NCBI GenBank assembly: GCA_002390425.1
Contig: DGPL01000009.1
Span: 1 to 47,943 of the forward strand
Reading direction: 5' to 3'
Source of the DNA: Kordiimonadaceae bacterium UBA4441
GTDB lineage: Bacteria; Pseudomonadota; Alphaproteobacteria; Sphingomonadales; Emcibacteraceae
DNA: 47,943 bases
The translations under genes were made by a program, and so were the position numbers. Positions within the stretch are counted from its first letter, which is position 1; every line of letters starts with the position of its first letter. This document shows positions 1 through 8,922 of this stretch, in pieces. The notes below the pieces were generated by a model that was not told where the DNA came from, did no database searches, and saw nothing but the letters and a program-made list of their open reading frames with translations.

Positions 1-260
1 CTTGGTCTGACGGGATACAATTTGGTTTATATATGATACAAGATAGTGAACTTTTCATCGCTGATTTTGCAAAAACGCCGGTTAATAAAGGGTTCGTTTT
101 GTCTCGAATTTATAACCCTATTGCTCGATCATTCTTTAAAGAAAAATCATATAGAGAATTTATCAAAAACATCGGATTATTTACCTACTGGAAAAATAAT
201 AGTTTTCCTGTTTTTTGTTATGAAATTGATGACAATGATTTTGCCTGTGGTGAACCTTAA
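1..260 (+). CDS. C-terminal end of a TPR / CadC-type regulator (partial)
   Basis: The reading frame is open from the left edge of the window (codons in phase from base 3) to a TAA at 258-260, so this is the tail of a gene that starts outside. The end of the protein reads FKEKSYREFIKNIGLFTYW followed by a short acidic tail with DNDFAC. I recognise this ending from large bacterial proteins with a winged-helix (CadC/ToxR-like) or adenylate-cyclase-like N-terminus plus TPR repeats, whose last repeat typically ends '..F..lv..lGL..YW...g.Pd.C.p....dF.C'. An internal ATG at 33 gives a 75-residue product, but it has no convincing ribosome binding site and the coding similarity continues upstream of it. 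The family call rests on the tail only; the DNA-binding or signalling domain is not visible. Confidence 0.6.
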   Translation, partial: WSDGIQFGLYMIQDSELFIADFAKTPVNKGFVLSRIYNPIARSFFKEKSYREFIKNIGLFTYWKNNSFPVFCYEIDDNDFACGEP

Positions 261-264
261 ATAG

Positions 265-1479
265 TTATTCTAATTTCTTAATAACATTAAAAAGAACCTC
301 TGCTCCAGCTTTCAAATCACTGACGTCAGTGTGCTCTTTCGGATTATGGCTAATGCCATCTTTTGATGGTACAAAAATCATGGCCGCCGGACATATCCGA
401 GCCATCATTTGTGCATCATGTCCTGCACCTGAATTCATCTTCTTTACTGATAAGTTCATTTCCTTAGCAGTATTCATGACAATTTCTACAAGGTCTTGGT
501 CGAATTTTACCGGTTCAAATCTTGCCAATTCTTCTGTCTCAATGATCACCCCTTCTTGGTCACAAATTTCTTTGATGGCTACCTTAAATAAATGTTCTGA
601 TTTTTTTAATTTTTCTTCATCAACATTTCTTAAATCAACCGTCATTTTTACTTCAGATGGGACGACATTGATTAAATTTGGCTTTGGAGTTATCACGCCA
701 ACAGTACCAACTTGAACACCACCGATTTCCTTTGTAATTTCTCGCACCTTTACGGCTAACATACTCGCTGCATATCCAGCATCAATGCGCATATTCATGG
801 GTGTCGTGCCCGCATGGTTGGCTTGACCTTTAATCGTAAGAGACGTCCAGGAAATACCTTGCACATTTTCTACCGCACCAATTTTAACGTGCTCTTTTTC
901 TAAAATCGGCCCCTGCTCAATATGTAATTCGATAAATGCTTTTGGTTTTATAACCCCACATTCTAAAGCGCCTAAATATCCTATTCTTTTAAGTTCATCT
1001 TTTAACTTTTTTCCATCGGCTGAAGTTGATTCATAGGCAGCTCTTAATGCCATTCCACCTGCATGAACTAGTGATCCCATCATATCGGGTTGAAATCTCG
1101 CGCCTTCCTCGTTGGTAAAAATCGCTACACATATATCATTTTTTGGCACTATTTTATGATCAATATATGTCTCAATGACCTCTAAACCCGCAAGAACCCC
1201 TAGACAACCATCAAGATGGCCGCCATTTCCAACAGTATCAATGTGTGACCCCATCATTATGGGAGTGTAGCGGTTTTCGCCTATTAAAGTTCCAAAAATA
1301 TTACCAATTTTATCAATGGATACTTCTAAATTTAATTCTTCCATCCAACCACGAACCAGATCACGTCCGGCTTTATCTTCGTCCGTTAGCGCAAGCCTTC
1401 TTGCGCCACCCTCAGATGTACGCCCAACCTCAGAGAGTTTCTGAAGTCGGTCATTTAATCTATCAAAATTAATCTTCAA
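265..1479 (-). CDS. M20-family Zn-dependent ureido hydrolase (allantoate amidohydrolase / N-carbamoyl-L-amino acid hydrolase type)
   Basis: This 404-residue cytoplasmic amidase should cleave an N-carbamoyl (ureido) group, releasing CO2, ammonia and an amino acid or ureidoglycine-type product. The dinuclear metal site of the AllC/HyuC/beta-ureidopropionase family is visible: GSHIDTVGNGGHLDG (H79, D90), NEEGARF (E124/E125), ELHIEQGP (H186) and GISHNPKEHTD (H378, H383). GQANHAGTTPM belongs to the lid/dimerisation domain. Length is normal for the family (about 400-420). The start is a TTG at 1479; AAGG lies about 8 bases upstream, and the next in-frame ATG would remove the conserved N-terminus. 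It begins 9 bases after the stop of the upstream NhaC-family gene, so it is probably the last gene of that operon. Sequence alone does not decide between allantoate, N-carbamoyl-beta-alanine and N-carbamoyl-L-amino acids; a dihydropyrimidinase at 25398-26813 makes the pyrimidine or hydantoin option plausible. Confidence 0.9.
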   Translation of the reverse strand: MKINFDRLNDRLQKLSEVGRTSEGGARRLALTDEDKAGRDLVRGWMEELNLEVSIDKIGNIFGTLIGENRYTPIMMGSHIDTVGNGGHLDGCLGVLAGLEVIETYIDHKIVPKNDICVAIFTNEEGARFQPDMMGSLVHAGGMALRAAYESTSADGKKLKDELKRIGYLGALECGVIKPKAFIELHIEQGPILEKEHVKIGAVENVQGISWTSLTIKGQANHAGTTPMNMRIDAGYAASMLAVKVREITKEIGGVQVGTVGVITPKPNLINVVPSEVKMTVDLRNVDEEKLKKSEHLFKVAIKEICDQEGVIIETEELARFEPVKFDQDLVEIVMNTAKEMNLSVKKMNSGAGHDAQMMARICPAAMIFVPSKDGISHNPKEHTDVSDLKAGAEVLFNVIKKLE

Positions 1480-1488
1480 ATTAGAACC

Positions 1489-3003
1489 TTAAGATGTCTT
1501 TAGTTGTGTGCCGTGGGCATCATGGCCAAACAGTTTCATCACCGTTCTTATGACAATAAATTGAACCAATAAAATCCCAAACACGATATAAGGTGACGGG
1601 TAAAACCCTGCGACTATGAAGGCAAGCATCGTCATCGCACCGTTGGTCGCCGCATAGGCAAACTGTGTTGATACATGGTCAATATGTGGACAATCAGCAC
1701 CCATGGATGCTAGTACCGTAGTGTCAGATATAGGTGATGTATGATCACCAAATAATCCACCGCTTAAAATAGCAGCAATACTTAATATCATAGGAGCGCC
1801 CATTTCGTGAGCCATTGGAACTACAATAACTATAAGTATCGCAAATGTGCCATATGATGAACCTGTTGCAAATGACATCATTGCGCCAAGGAAGAAGACA
1901 ATAAGTGGTAAAAAGCTAGGTTGAATTCGGTCCCCTATTAAGCTCGCAAGATAAGCCCCCGTTTTCATTTCGCTACATATGGAACTTAATGTCCAAGCAA
2001 GAAGCAACACAATACAAATGAAAACCATTTTCTGCATCCCTGCGACAAATGTATTGAGGCTTTCATTATAGGTAATATTGCCATTTTTTTTCATTAAATA
2101 AGCACACCCCATTGATGCAAAGATGTAAGCGAGAGTGATACCCGAGCGTACATGAACACTTTTAACACCATCAGTGACGGCAAAATAGCCAATGTAAATC
2201 GCCATTGTGCATAACATTAATCCTAAAGGTAGCAGAACCGTGATTAATTTTGGATCTTCTTTTTTCTCAGTCTCATCTACAGCTTCATCCTCTAATGTGC
2301 CATCGCGCAATGCTTGGTTATATCTATCTTGCGCCGCAGCCATGGGGCCAAAATCTCTTCCTGTGCTTAAAATCATTGGGATCGAAAGAAGCGCAAGAAA
2401 CGCATAAAATTGGTATGGCCAAATGCTTAAAAGCACTTGAAAACTATCTTCGTTTATACCGACATCAGCATAAGCATTTTCAATCAGACCCATGATATAA
2501 ACACCCCAGCCAACAAAGGGGATCAATATACATATTGGCGATGCTGTCGTATCGATAATAAAGGCAAGCTTTTCACGGCAAATTTTAAGTTCACGAAATA
2601 CAGGTTTAAAAAGTGGCCCGACAATTAATGCGTTGCCACTATCAGAGAAAAAGACGCTTAAACCTGTTGCCCATGCAGCCATTTGCGCCTTTGCAGGGTT
2701 ACCAATAAATTTGACCATCACTGTTGCAAAAGCGCGCGCGCCGCCTGATTTATCAAGCATATAAATAAAGCCGCCGATAGATAACGTCACCACAAGCACT
2801 TGATTGTTCGATGAAACCGAAAGCTGCGGGAAAGCATGCGTTTCCACAAATTCAGCGATCGCAAGAAATGGATTATAATTTGATAAAACCAATGCCCCAC
2901 TAAAAGCACCCAGAGTAAGGGAGAAAATGATATTTCTTGTATAAACGGCTAACACAATGCTTAGTGCTGGTGGCAAAATCGATAAAATACCATAATCTTC
3001 CAT
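1489..3003 (-). CDS. NhaC-family Na+/H+ antiporter-like transporter, copy A
   Basis: This is a 504-residue polytopic inner-membrane protein with about eleven hydrophobic segments. The signature GDHTSPISDTTVLASMGADC near residues 400-430 and FFLGAMMSFATGSSYGTFA are hallmarks of the NhaC / Na+-H+ antiporter superfamily. An acidic cytoplasmic loop around residues 235-255 separates the two halves. The start ATG at 3003 has AGGGA upstream. It is a close paralogue of the next gene upstream (3063-4529): both open with M-E-x-Y-G-I-L-S and share long identical blocks, so this is a tandem duplication. Members of this superfamily include proton/sodium antiporters and sodium-coupled organic-acid carriers. 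Because the pair is followed 9 bases later by a ureido hydrolase, a role in importing an organic substrate is as reasonable as ion homeostasis; the substrate cannot be read from sequence. Confidence 0.88.
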   Translation of the reverse strand: MEDYGILSILPPALSIVLAVYTRNIIFSLTLGAFSGALVLSNYNPFLAIAEFVETHAFPQLSVSSNNQVLVVTLSIGGFIYMLDKSGGARAFATVMVKFIGNPAKAQMAAWATGLSVFFSDSGNALIVGPLFKPVFRELKICREKLAFIIDTTASPICILIPFVGWGVYIMGLIENAYADVGINEDSFQVLLSIWPYQFYAFLALLSIPMILSTGRDFGPMAAAQDRYNQALRDGTLEDEAVDETEKKEDPKLITVLLPLGLMLCTMAIYIGYFAVTDGVKSVHVRSGITLAYIFASMGCAYLMKKNGNITYNESLNTFVAGMQKMVFICIVLLLAWTLSSICSEMKTGAYLASLIGDRIQPSFLPLIVFFLGAMMSFATGSSYGTFAILIVIVVPMAHEMGAPMILSIAAILSGGLFGDHTSPISDTTVLASMGADCPHIDHVSTQFAYAATNGAMTMLAFIVAGFYPSPYIVFGILLVQFIVIRTVMKLFGHDAHGTQLKTS

Positions 3004-3062
3004 AAAATTTCCCTATATATTTTTCTTATACGTTAGATGATGTAACTTCGAATTACAAATCC

Positions 3063-4529
3063 CTATTCCCCAAAGCGGTTCATCACAAATCGAATAGCAA
3101 AATATTGCAGTACCAACATCACTAATATGACATAAGGCGTTTGATAAATAGCAAGCAATATAAAGGCAGATATTGTCATAATGCCCGTTAATAATGCATA
3201 GGGGAATTGCGTGGTTACATGATTAATGTGCGGGCAGTCGGCACCCATTGAAGCAAGAACCGTTGTATCAGAAATGGGGGATGTATGGTCACCAAAAAGC
3301 CCACCACTTAATATTGCTGCAATCGTCAAGACCAGATCAGCACCAAGTATATGCGCTACCGGTAAAGTCGTCGCCATTAAAATAGCAAAAGTTCCAAATG
3401 AAGATCCCGTCGCAAAAGACATCATCGCACCTAAGAAAAATACGACAATTGGGAAAAACGCAGGATTTAAACTATCCCCTATTAATGTCGCCAAATATGG
3501 TCCCGTTTCAAGTTCACGACAAATGGAGCTTAAAGCCCAAGCAAGTGCCAATATTGCACCGACTTGCATTAAATTTCCCATCCCTTTAAAGAAGCTGTTC
3601 ATCGCTTCATTATATGATTTTCCTTGAAATTTCTTCATCACATATGCGCATCCCATTGATGCAAAAATATAAGATAAACAAAGCCCCGCATTGACATGAA
3701 TACTTTTAACGCCTTCGGTTAAAGCATAATACCCAAGCACGCCGCCAAGAAAAGCGATCATGATGGCAAAAGGAAGAATTACGACGATTAGCTTGGGATC
3801 ATCTTCCGTTTTGATCTCTTCAATTTCCGTTCGGATTTCTTCTTCATATTTTTTTTGCGCTGCACGCATAGGGCCAAAATCTTTACCGGTACTAATGACC
3901 ATTGGCACTGCAAACAATGCTAAGAATGCATAAAATTGATATGGCCAAACATTCAGTAAAACCGTAAAGGCGTCTTCTTCTATTCCCATTGTCGCATATG
4001 AATTTTCAATCAGCGACATGATATATACACCCCAGCTTGCAACCGGGATTAGGATCACGACGGGTGCAGCAGTGGTATCAATAATATAAGCTAACTTTTC
4101 ACGGCAAATCTTTAGTTCACGAAAAACAGGGCGAAAAAGCGGCCCAACAATAAGAGAGTTGGCCGTATCACTAAAAAAGACACTAATCCCTGAAGCCCAT
4201 GTGGCCAGTTGCCCTTTTCGCGGGCTAGAGACATATCGAACAATAGCCGCAGAAAAAGCGCGTGCGCCACCACTTTCTTCAAGCATTCTTACAAATCCAC
4301 CAATGATAAGAGTGATCATGATGACTTGAGAATTACTAGGACTTGCTACCTGAACAAAAATATGGTCCCTCATTAAACTGACGGGGGCAAAAAACGGATT
4401 AAAACCACCCAATATAAGCGTACCACTTAACCCACCAATTGCTAAGGAAACAATCACATTTCGTGTGTAAACCGCTAAAAATATACTTAATGCAGGCGGA
4501 ATAACCGACAGTATCCCATAGCTTTCCAT
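3063..4529 (-). CDS. NhaC-family Na+/H+ antiporter-like transporter, copy B
   Basis: This 488-residue multi-span membrane protein is the first gene of the apparent operon that continues with copy A and the M20 hydrolase. It carries the same NhaC-superfamily signatures as its neighbour: GDHTSPISDTTVLASMGADC, FSDTANSLIVGPLFRPVFRE and GAMMSFATGSSFGTFAI. The start ATG at 4529 is preceded by a good ribosome binding site (GAGAGGAACA). The two copies differ mainly in the acidic central loop (richer in Glu here, around residues 230-250) and at the C-terminus, where copy B is about 15 residues shorter. The gap to copy A is 59 bases. Two retained near-identical copies suggest either hetero-oligomerisation or slightly different substrates; this is inference. 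Confidence 0.88.
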   Translation of the reverse strand: MESYGILSVIPPALSIFLAVYTRNVIVSLAIGGLSGTLILGGFNPFFAPVSLMRDHIFVQVASPSNSQVIMITLIIGGFVRMLEESGGARAFSAAIVRYVSSPRKGQLATWASGISVFFSDTANSLIVGPLFRPVFRELKICREKLAYIIDTTAAPVVILIPVASWGVYIMSLIENSYATMGIEEDAFTVLLNVWPYQFYAFLALFAVPMVISTGKDFGPMRAAQKKYEEEIRTEIEEIKTEDDPKLIVVILPFAIMIAFLGGVLGYYALTEGVKSIHVNAGLCLSYIFASMGCAYVMKKFQGKSYNEAMNSFFKGMGNLMQVGAILALAWALSSICRELETGPYLATLIGDSLNPAFFPIVVFFLGAMMSFATGSSFGTFAILMATTLPVAHILGADLVLTIAAILSGGLFGDHTSPISDTTVLASMGADCPHINHVTTQFPYALLTGIMTISAFILLAIYQTPYVILVMLVLQYFAIRFVMNRFGE

Positions 4530-4613
4530 TGTTCCTCTCCCATTTTCCTTCTAGCGTAAAGATTGAAGGGATGAGGTCAAGAAAGAAATAATTTGATTAT
4601 TTTGAATATCCAT

Positions 4614-4640
4614 AAAAAAAGGCGCCCTCAAGGACGCCTT
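4614..4640 (-). terminator. Rho-independent terminator of the small acidic-protein gene
   Basis: The minus strand reads AAGGCG-t-CCT, a short loop, AGG-g-CGCCTT and then seven T residues (plus-strand A-run at 4614-4620). It lies 20 bases beyond the stop of the gene at 4661-5002 and before the NhaC operon, so it insulates the two transcription units. Confidence 0.82.
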
Positions 4641-4660
4641 GATAAAAAACTGATGACAAT

Positions 4661-5002
4661 TTATTCCAACTCATCATTTTCAACGGCGGATGTCCATGAG
4701 GTTTGTGCCACACAATCAAGCTCTTCAATCGCATTAACCGTTTCACGGGCCTTGTTTTCGCTTTCATTAAGCAGCGTTGTTAATCGTTCTTCGGCAAAGT
4801 TAATATTTTCGTGAACAGGGGAAGGAACAGGCTCAGGGTTTTCACCAACGAGTTCGTTATCAGCATCAGAAATATTTTTAAGGTGCACGTCTTCAAAATA
4901 CGGTTCTTTTCGTATTTCTTTACGCACTAAATCGTGTACTGTTTCGCCTTCTGCCTTATCAGGTTTTGATAAAAACTCTTTTATCTTATCAAATGCTATC
5001 AT
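4661..5002 (-). CDS. Small acidic hypothetical protein
   Basis: I do not recognise a family. With the ATG at 5002 (GGGGA about 8 bases upstream) the product is 113 residues; a TTG two codons earlier (5008) is possible but sits too close to that GGGGA. The protein is hydrophilic and strongly acidic in its second half, with Glu/Asp/Asn clusters, a proline-containing linker (PEPVPSPV near residue 60) and a predicted helical stretch from about residue 68 to 96. There is no signal peptide or membrane segment. It has its own terminator at 4614-4640, and a strong terminator lies upstream at 5101-5129. It is therefore monocistronic, which supports it being a real gene. Function unknown. Confidence 0.6.
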   Translation of the reverse strand: MIAFDKIKEFLSKPDKAEGETVHDLVRKEIRKEPYFEDVHLKNISDADNELVGENPEPVPSPVHENINFAEERLTTLLNESENKARETVNAIEELDCVAQTSWTSAVENDELE

Positions 5003-5074
5003 GTTCAAATCCCCAAAGATTATTTAAATTAAGACAATAACAGTAGCGAAAAACCTTAAAGAACTTCTTACGAT

Positions 5075-5100
5075 TTATGGTTAACAAAAAGTAACCATAA
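5075..5100. repeat. Perfect 9-bp inverted repeat upstream of the small acidic-protein gene
   Basis: TTATGGTTA (5075-5083) and TAACCATAA (5092-5100) are perfect inverted copies separated by 8 bases. The element lies about 75-100 bases upstream of the ATG at 5002 and directly abuts the terminator at 5101-5129. The minus strand contains TTAACCAT, close to a CtrA-type half-site. It could be an operator or simply a second hairpin. Confidence 0.5.
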
Positions 5101-5129
5101 AAAAAGAGCGCCAGAAAAGCGCTCTTTTT
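5101..5129 (-). terminator. Strong terminator after the BNR protein gene, symmetric
   Basis: AAAAAGAGCGC (5101-5111) and GCGCTCTTTTT (5119-5129) form a perfect 11-bp stem with a 7-base loop and T-tracts on both strands. It lies 20 bases after the stop of the gene at 5149-8277 (minus strand). It could also terminate plus-strand transcription. Confidence 0.9.
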
Positions 5130-5148
5130 AATTCATTATTCGATTAAC

Positions 5149-8100
5149 TTATTCACTTGCAAGGATAATTTTATCTCTATTCTTAAAATAAGCATCATTA
5201 AACGCAGCGACCGGGCCACTTAAAATCGCTTCATATTCAGGCTTAAGCGCCATCCAGCGATCATTTATATGTGAAAAACGGTCACGCATACGTTGGTTCA
5301 TTGGGGGAACAATATTATCAACAATGCGGTATATATCCTGCATATCCGCAAATACCATATCCGGCCAGTTAAGCGTATCTTGGAAATAAGTCCGGTCAAC
5401 GGAAACAACCTTCGCTTCCCATGCATCAACCGCATCAACGATATCCTGAGCGAGCTTTTTAAGCTCTTCACTATTGGCATCATCTTTCGATTGAGTTTCA
5501 GCTTGATTGCGAGCGTCACGGGCCGTTTTAATGCTATCGGTAATATCACGAAGGGACGCATCAATCTGATCCGTCAGATCATATTTTTCCATGAGCTGCG
5601 CGTTTGTTACTTCAATACGCGGATCATACTGAACCGTTAATGGCTGTTCCATCACTTCACCATCAAAACTTAAACGAACCGTATAATCACTAGGGCGCTG
5701 TTTCGCACCACCCGTGATATTATCACCACCGCCGGATAAAACATACAGATCTTTAATTTCCGAATAATTTTCACCGCGGTAATCCCACATTGCTTTGTTA
5801 AGTCCTTTATTCGCCGGAAGCTTATAAGCACTTTCCGAACCACCGCCGTCACGATTTTTCGCATCTGATTCAAGTGTGCGAACAACATTGCCGCTACCAT
5901 CCAGAATTTCCATTTTTAATGGCTTTTCTGAAAGGTCATATTCATCACCAAGTGTGTAATAAATAACCGCTTGCATTGTCATATTTCCGACACGCGCATC
6001 ATAGGCCGTCGCTGGCGCATAAAGATAGGCCGCATCTTCATCGCGTTCTTCTGCCTCTTGACGAAGCGGGCTAATATCATCCAGCACCCAGAAAGCACGT
6101 CCCTGTGTTGAAATCGCAAGATCGGAACCATTCACCTGAATATCGGTAACCGGAACTGTTGGCAGGTTTTGTTGATAGGCTTGCCAACTATCACCACCAT
6201 CAACAGAAATATACATACCTGTTTCCGTCCCCGCATAAAGAAGGCCTGGACGAACGGGATCTTCACGAACGACACGGACAAATGAACCGTCCGGAATACC
6301 GTCCGCAATCATTTTCCAACTGCGGCCATTATTGGTGGTTTTATAAATATACGGCTTATGATCATCATATTTATAGCGCGGTGTCGTGATATAAATCGTA
6401 TTTGGATCATGCGGTGAAATTTCAATTGAATTCACCATTCCGTCTTTGTTGCCTGATGGGGTTACGTCTTCCCATGTGGCGCCGCCGTCTTCGGTTTTGG
6501 ATAGCATGCCGTCATCGGAACCCGCCCAAATTACATTAGCATCATATGGACTTTCCGTCACCGCAAGCAGCGCATTATAACTATCCGTTACTTCACGTGT
6601 AATCGTATCTGGATGAGTTTGCTGATATTCAGTTTGATTTTTGGTGAGGTCAGGACTGATGTCCGTCCATGTAACACCACGGTCATCGGATTTATGGATC
6701 ACATTACTGGCGTGATAAATCACTTCCGGATTATGCGCGGATAAAAGTACCGGCGCATTCCATTTCCAGCGATAACGACGTTCATTGGGGTTAACACCAA
6801 ACCCGAGTTCACGGTATGGCTCCACATTACGGCGTATACCCGTGTCACTATCATATTCATTAAGCTGTCCAAGGTAACATCCACCATACATATAACGCGG
6901 GTCATCCTTATTCATGGCCACATGGGCATTTTCACAGCCCGCCACCGCGATATAGGCATCTTCGCCCATATCACCTGATACACCCTTACTGGCGATACCA
7001 ACTGATGAATTATCCTGTTGCCCACTAAACATACGGAATGGGAAACTGTTATCTGTATTCACCCTGTAAAATTGCGCCGTTGGTTGGTTATGAATGGATG
7101 ACCATGTTTTACCACCGTCAAATGTCACCGTTGCACCACCATCATTACCGTTGATCATATTCAAACTGTTGCTTGGGTTAATCCAGTGACTATGATGATC
7201 ACCATGCGGTGTCGTAATACGGTCAAAGGTTTTACCGCCGTCTGTTGATCGGTACATTGGTGCGTTTAATGTATAAATTGTATCCGCATCATTGGGATCC
7301 GCATAAATATGCATATAATACCATGAACGGGAAATCAGCTGACGATTACTGGTCACCTGTGACCAGTTTTCACCGCCATCGGTTGATTTATAAAGGCCAC
7401 TTTTTTCACCGGTTTTTTCATCATCGCCCGCTTCCACAAGCGCATAAAGAAGCCCTTCTTGTGCGCCTGATGGTGCGATACCGATTTTACCGAGGTAATC
7501 CGGCAGACCATTATTAATGGCTTGCCATGTTTCACCACCATCCATGGATTTATGAATGCCACTGCCCGGGCCACCACTGCGCATACCCCATGGATTGCGA
7601 TTTTGATCCCACATGGACGCATAAATAATCCGCGGGTTATTGGGATCGGCTTTCATATCCACACCGCCCGATGTTTCATTGGTAAATAGTTTTCTTTCCC
7701 AATTTTCACCGCCATCGGTTGTTTTATAAATGCCGCGCATTTCGGTCGGCTCCCATGGGCTGCCTTGCACGGATACAAGGATCGTGTCCGGATCATTCGG
7801 CATCACAATCACTTCTGAAATCTGACGCGCTTCTTTAAGGCCGATATGTTTCCAATTTTTACCTGCATCCGTGGATAAATAAACACCATCACCATAACTT
7901 GATGCCACATGGCGATATGGACTTTCGCCCATGCCGACAACGACCACATTAGGATCGGTTTTGGACACGGTTACGGAACCAACGGACGCCGTCCCGAACG
8001 TGCCATCATCAACGGGTTCCCACGTATGGCCCGCATTTGTGGTTTTAAATACACCACCGGTTGAGCCCATATAATATGTTTGATTATCGCCCACAACGCC

Positions 8101-8277
8101 TGTCACCGTGGTCACACGACCACCGCGATATGGCCCGACAAGACGATATTCCATTGCTTTTAAATTATCTTCGTTGATGACCCCGTCAACCGCACTCGCC
8201 GGAGACGTCATAAGCCCCACCCCGACAATTCCAGTCATACAATATGTCAATAAATTGGATTTAAGCTTAAAACCCAT
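5149..8277 (-). CDS. Exported BNR/Asp-box beta-propeller protein (VPS10/sortilin-like, 'glycosyl hydrolase' family annotation)
   Basis: The 1042-residue product starts with a Sec signal peptide (basic start, hydrophobic core about residues 8-24, SPASA cleavage region near 29) and is likely periplasmic or secreted. The mature part is dominated by about eleven Asp-box motifs of the S/T-x-D-G-G-x-x-W type (for example STDGGENW, SMDGGETW, TEDGGATW, SVDGGDSW) spread over residues about 65-720, as in two stacked or tandem beta-propellers. A C-terminal region (about 760-1042) has beta-rich and then helical character, with a coiled-coil-like segment near 930-990. The start ATG at 8277 has a near-perfect ribosome binding site (GGGAGGAACCT). 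Such proteins are often named sialidase-, xyloglucanase- or sortilin-like, but Asp boxes are structural, so no enzymatic activity can be assigned. It appears monocistronic. Confidence 0.85.
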   Translation of the reverse strand: MGFKLKSNLLTYCMTGIVGVGLMTSPASAVDGVINEDNLKAMEYRLVGPYRGGRVTTVTGVVGDNQTYYMGSTGGVFKTTNAGHTWEPVDDGTFGTASVGSVTVSKTDPNVVVVGMGESPYRHVASSYGDGVYLSTDAGKNWKHIGLKEARQISEVIVMPNDPDTILVSVQGSPWEPTEMRGIYKTTDGGENWERKLFTNETSGGVDMKADPNNPRIIYASMWDQNRNPWGMRSGGPGSGIHKSMDGGETWQAINNGLPDYLGKIGIAPSGAQEGLLYALVEAGDDEKTGEKSGLYKSTDGGENWSQVTSNRQLISRSWYYMHIYADPNDADTIYTLNAPMYRSTDGGKTFDRITTPHGDHHSHWINPSNSLNMINGNDGGATVTFDGGKTWSSIHNQPTAQFYRVNTDNSFPFRMFSGQQDNSSVGIASKGVSGDMGEDAYIAVAGCENAHVAMNKDDPRYMYGGCYLGQLNEYDSDTGIRRNVEPYRELGFGVNPNERRYRWKWNAPVLLSAHNPEVIYHASNVIHKSDDRGVTWTDISPDLTKNQTEYQQTHPDTITREVTDSYNALLAVTESPYDANVIWAGSDDGMLSKTEDGGATWEDVTPSGNKDGMVNSIEISPHDPNTIYITTPRYKYDDHKPYIYKTTNNGRSWKMIADGIPDGSFVRVVREDPVRPGLLYAGTETGMYISVDGGDSWQAYQQNLPTVPVTDIQVNGSDLAISTQGRAFWVLDDISPLRQEAEERDEDAAYLYAPATAYDARVGNMTMQAVIYYTLGDEYDLSEKPLKMEILDGSGNVVRTLESDAKNRDGGGSESAYKLPANKGLNKAMWDYRGENYSEIKDLYVLSGGGDNITGGAKQRPSDYTVRLSFDGEVMEQPLTVQYDPRIEVTNAQLMEKYDLTDQIDASLRDITDSIKTARDARNQAETQSKDDANSEELKKLAQDIVDAVDAWEAKVVSVDRTYFQDTLNWPDMVFADMQDIYRIVDNIVPPMNQRMRDRFSHINDRWMALKPEYEAILSGPVAAFNDAYFKNRDKIILASE

Positions 8278-8382
8278 AGGTTCCTCCCGTTTTTTTGTGA
8301 TTCTGATTCTTATGCGATGAGCTTAATCGGTGATTAGAAGGTTGGCAATGAATTTGAAAATGAGTCTATTTCAATTGCCTCA

Positions 8383-8922
8383 TTAGTTCCCAAATAATCT
8401 TATCAATTTTCCCGTAATTTTCATCAAAAATGGATGACTTTTACACAGCTGTAGAAAAGCATACTGTTTAGCTTCCCTTTTTTCATCTAAATCTTTTTCA
8501 GAAGAATGTTTAAATTTATGATGACCAACTTCGCGGTAAAAAGATGATTCAATATTAAACATAAACAGCCAAGCGAAAGGATTAATAAAAGAAATTGATG
8601 TATCCCAACCAATTATTATTTTACATAAGATTGGCGTATAATCTGCATAGCCGTAATTTCGAGGGACGATATAAAGTTTACTTAAATTATCAAGGTCTTT
8701 TTTTGATATTATAGATAGCCATTTTTCTAATTTACGAATGACAAAGGAATAATTTTTAATTTCATTAGAAATGAATATTTCAACATTACACTTTTCAAAA
8801 AGATAAAAATTGTCATTTGTAAAATTAGTGATTGCTGAGATGCGCCTATTCACCTCAAGACTTGCACCCACATCATTTATTTTTTTGACCAATTTTTTTT
8901 GAATACTCTTCGTCAATATCAT
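8383..8922 (-). CDS. Unknown AT-rich protein, downstream half; degenerate metalloprotease-like motif
   Basis: This 179-residue ORF has no family I recognise. Its start ATG at 8922 lies inside the upstream ORF (8873-9133) and has no visible ribosome binding site. A one-base deletion in the A8 run (plus-strand T8 at 8893-8900) would fuse the two ORFs into one protein of about 250 residues, so it may be the second half of a single gene. Around residues 130-155 it reads YREVGHHKFKH, then an acidic stretch, then EKREAKQYAF. This resembles the zinc-protease pattern HExGHHxxxH...ExEAxxFA, except that the first His is replaced by Arg. A hydrophobic patch precedes it (about 108-125). Base composition is much more AT-rich than the flanking genes, suggesting transfer. 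Confidence 0.5.
   Translation of the reverse strand: MILTKSIQKKLVKKINDVGASLEVNRRISAITNFTNDNFYLFEKCNVEIFISNEIKNYSFVIRKLEKWLSIISKKDLDNLSKLYIVPRNYGYADYTPILCKIIIGWDTSISFINPFAWLFMFNIESSFYREVGHHKFKHSSEKDLDEKREAKQYAFLQLCKSHPFLMKITGKLIRLFGN

Noticed and set aside
3226..3627. Plus-strand open frame across the NhaC-family gene copy B
   Set aside because: It lies antisense to a conserved transporter with intact signatures; open only because of codon bias.
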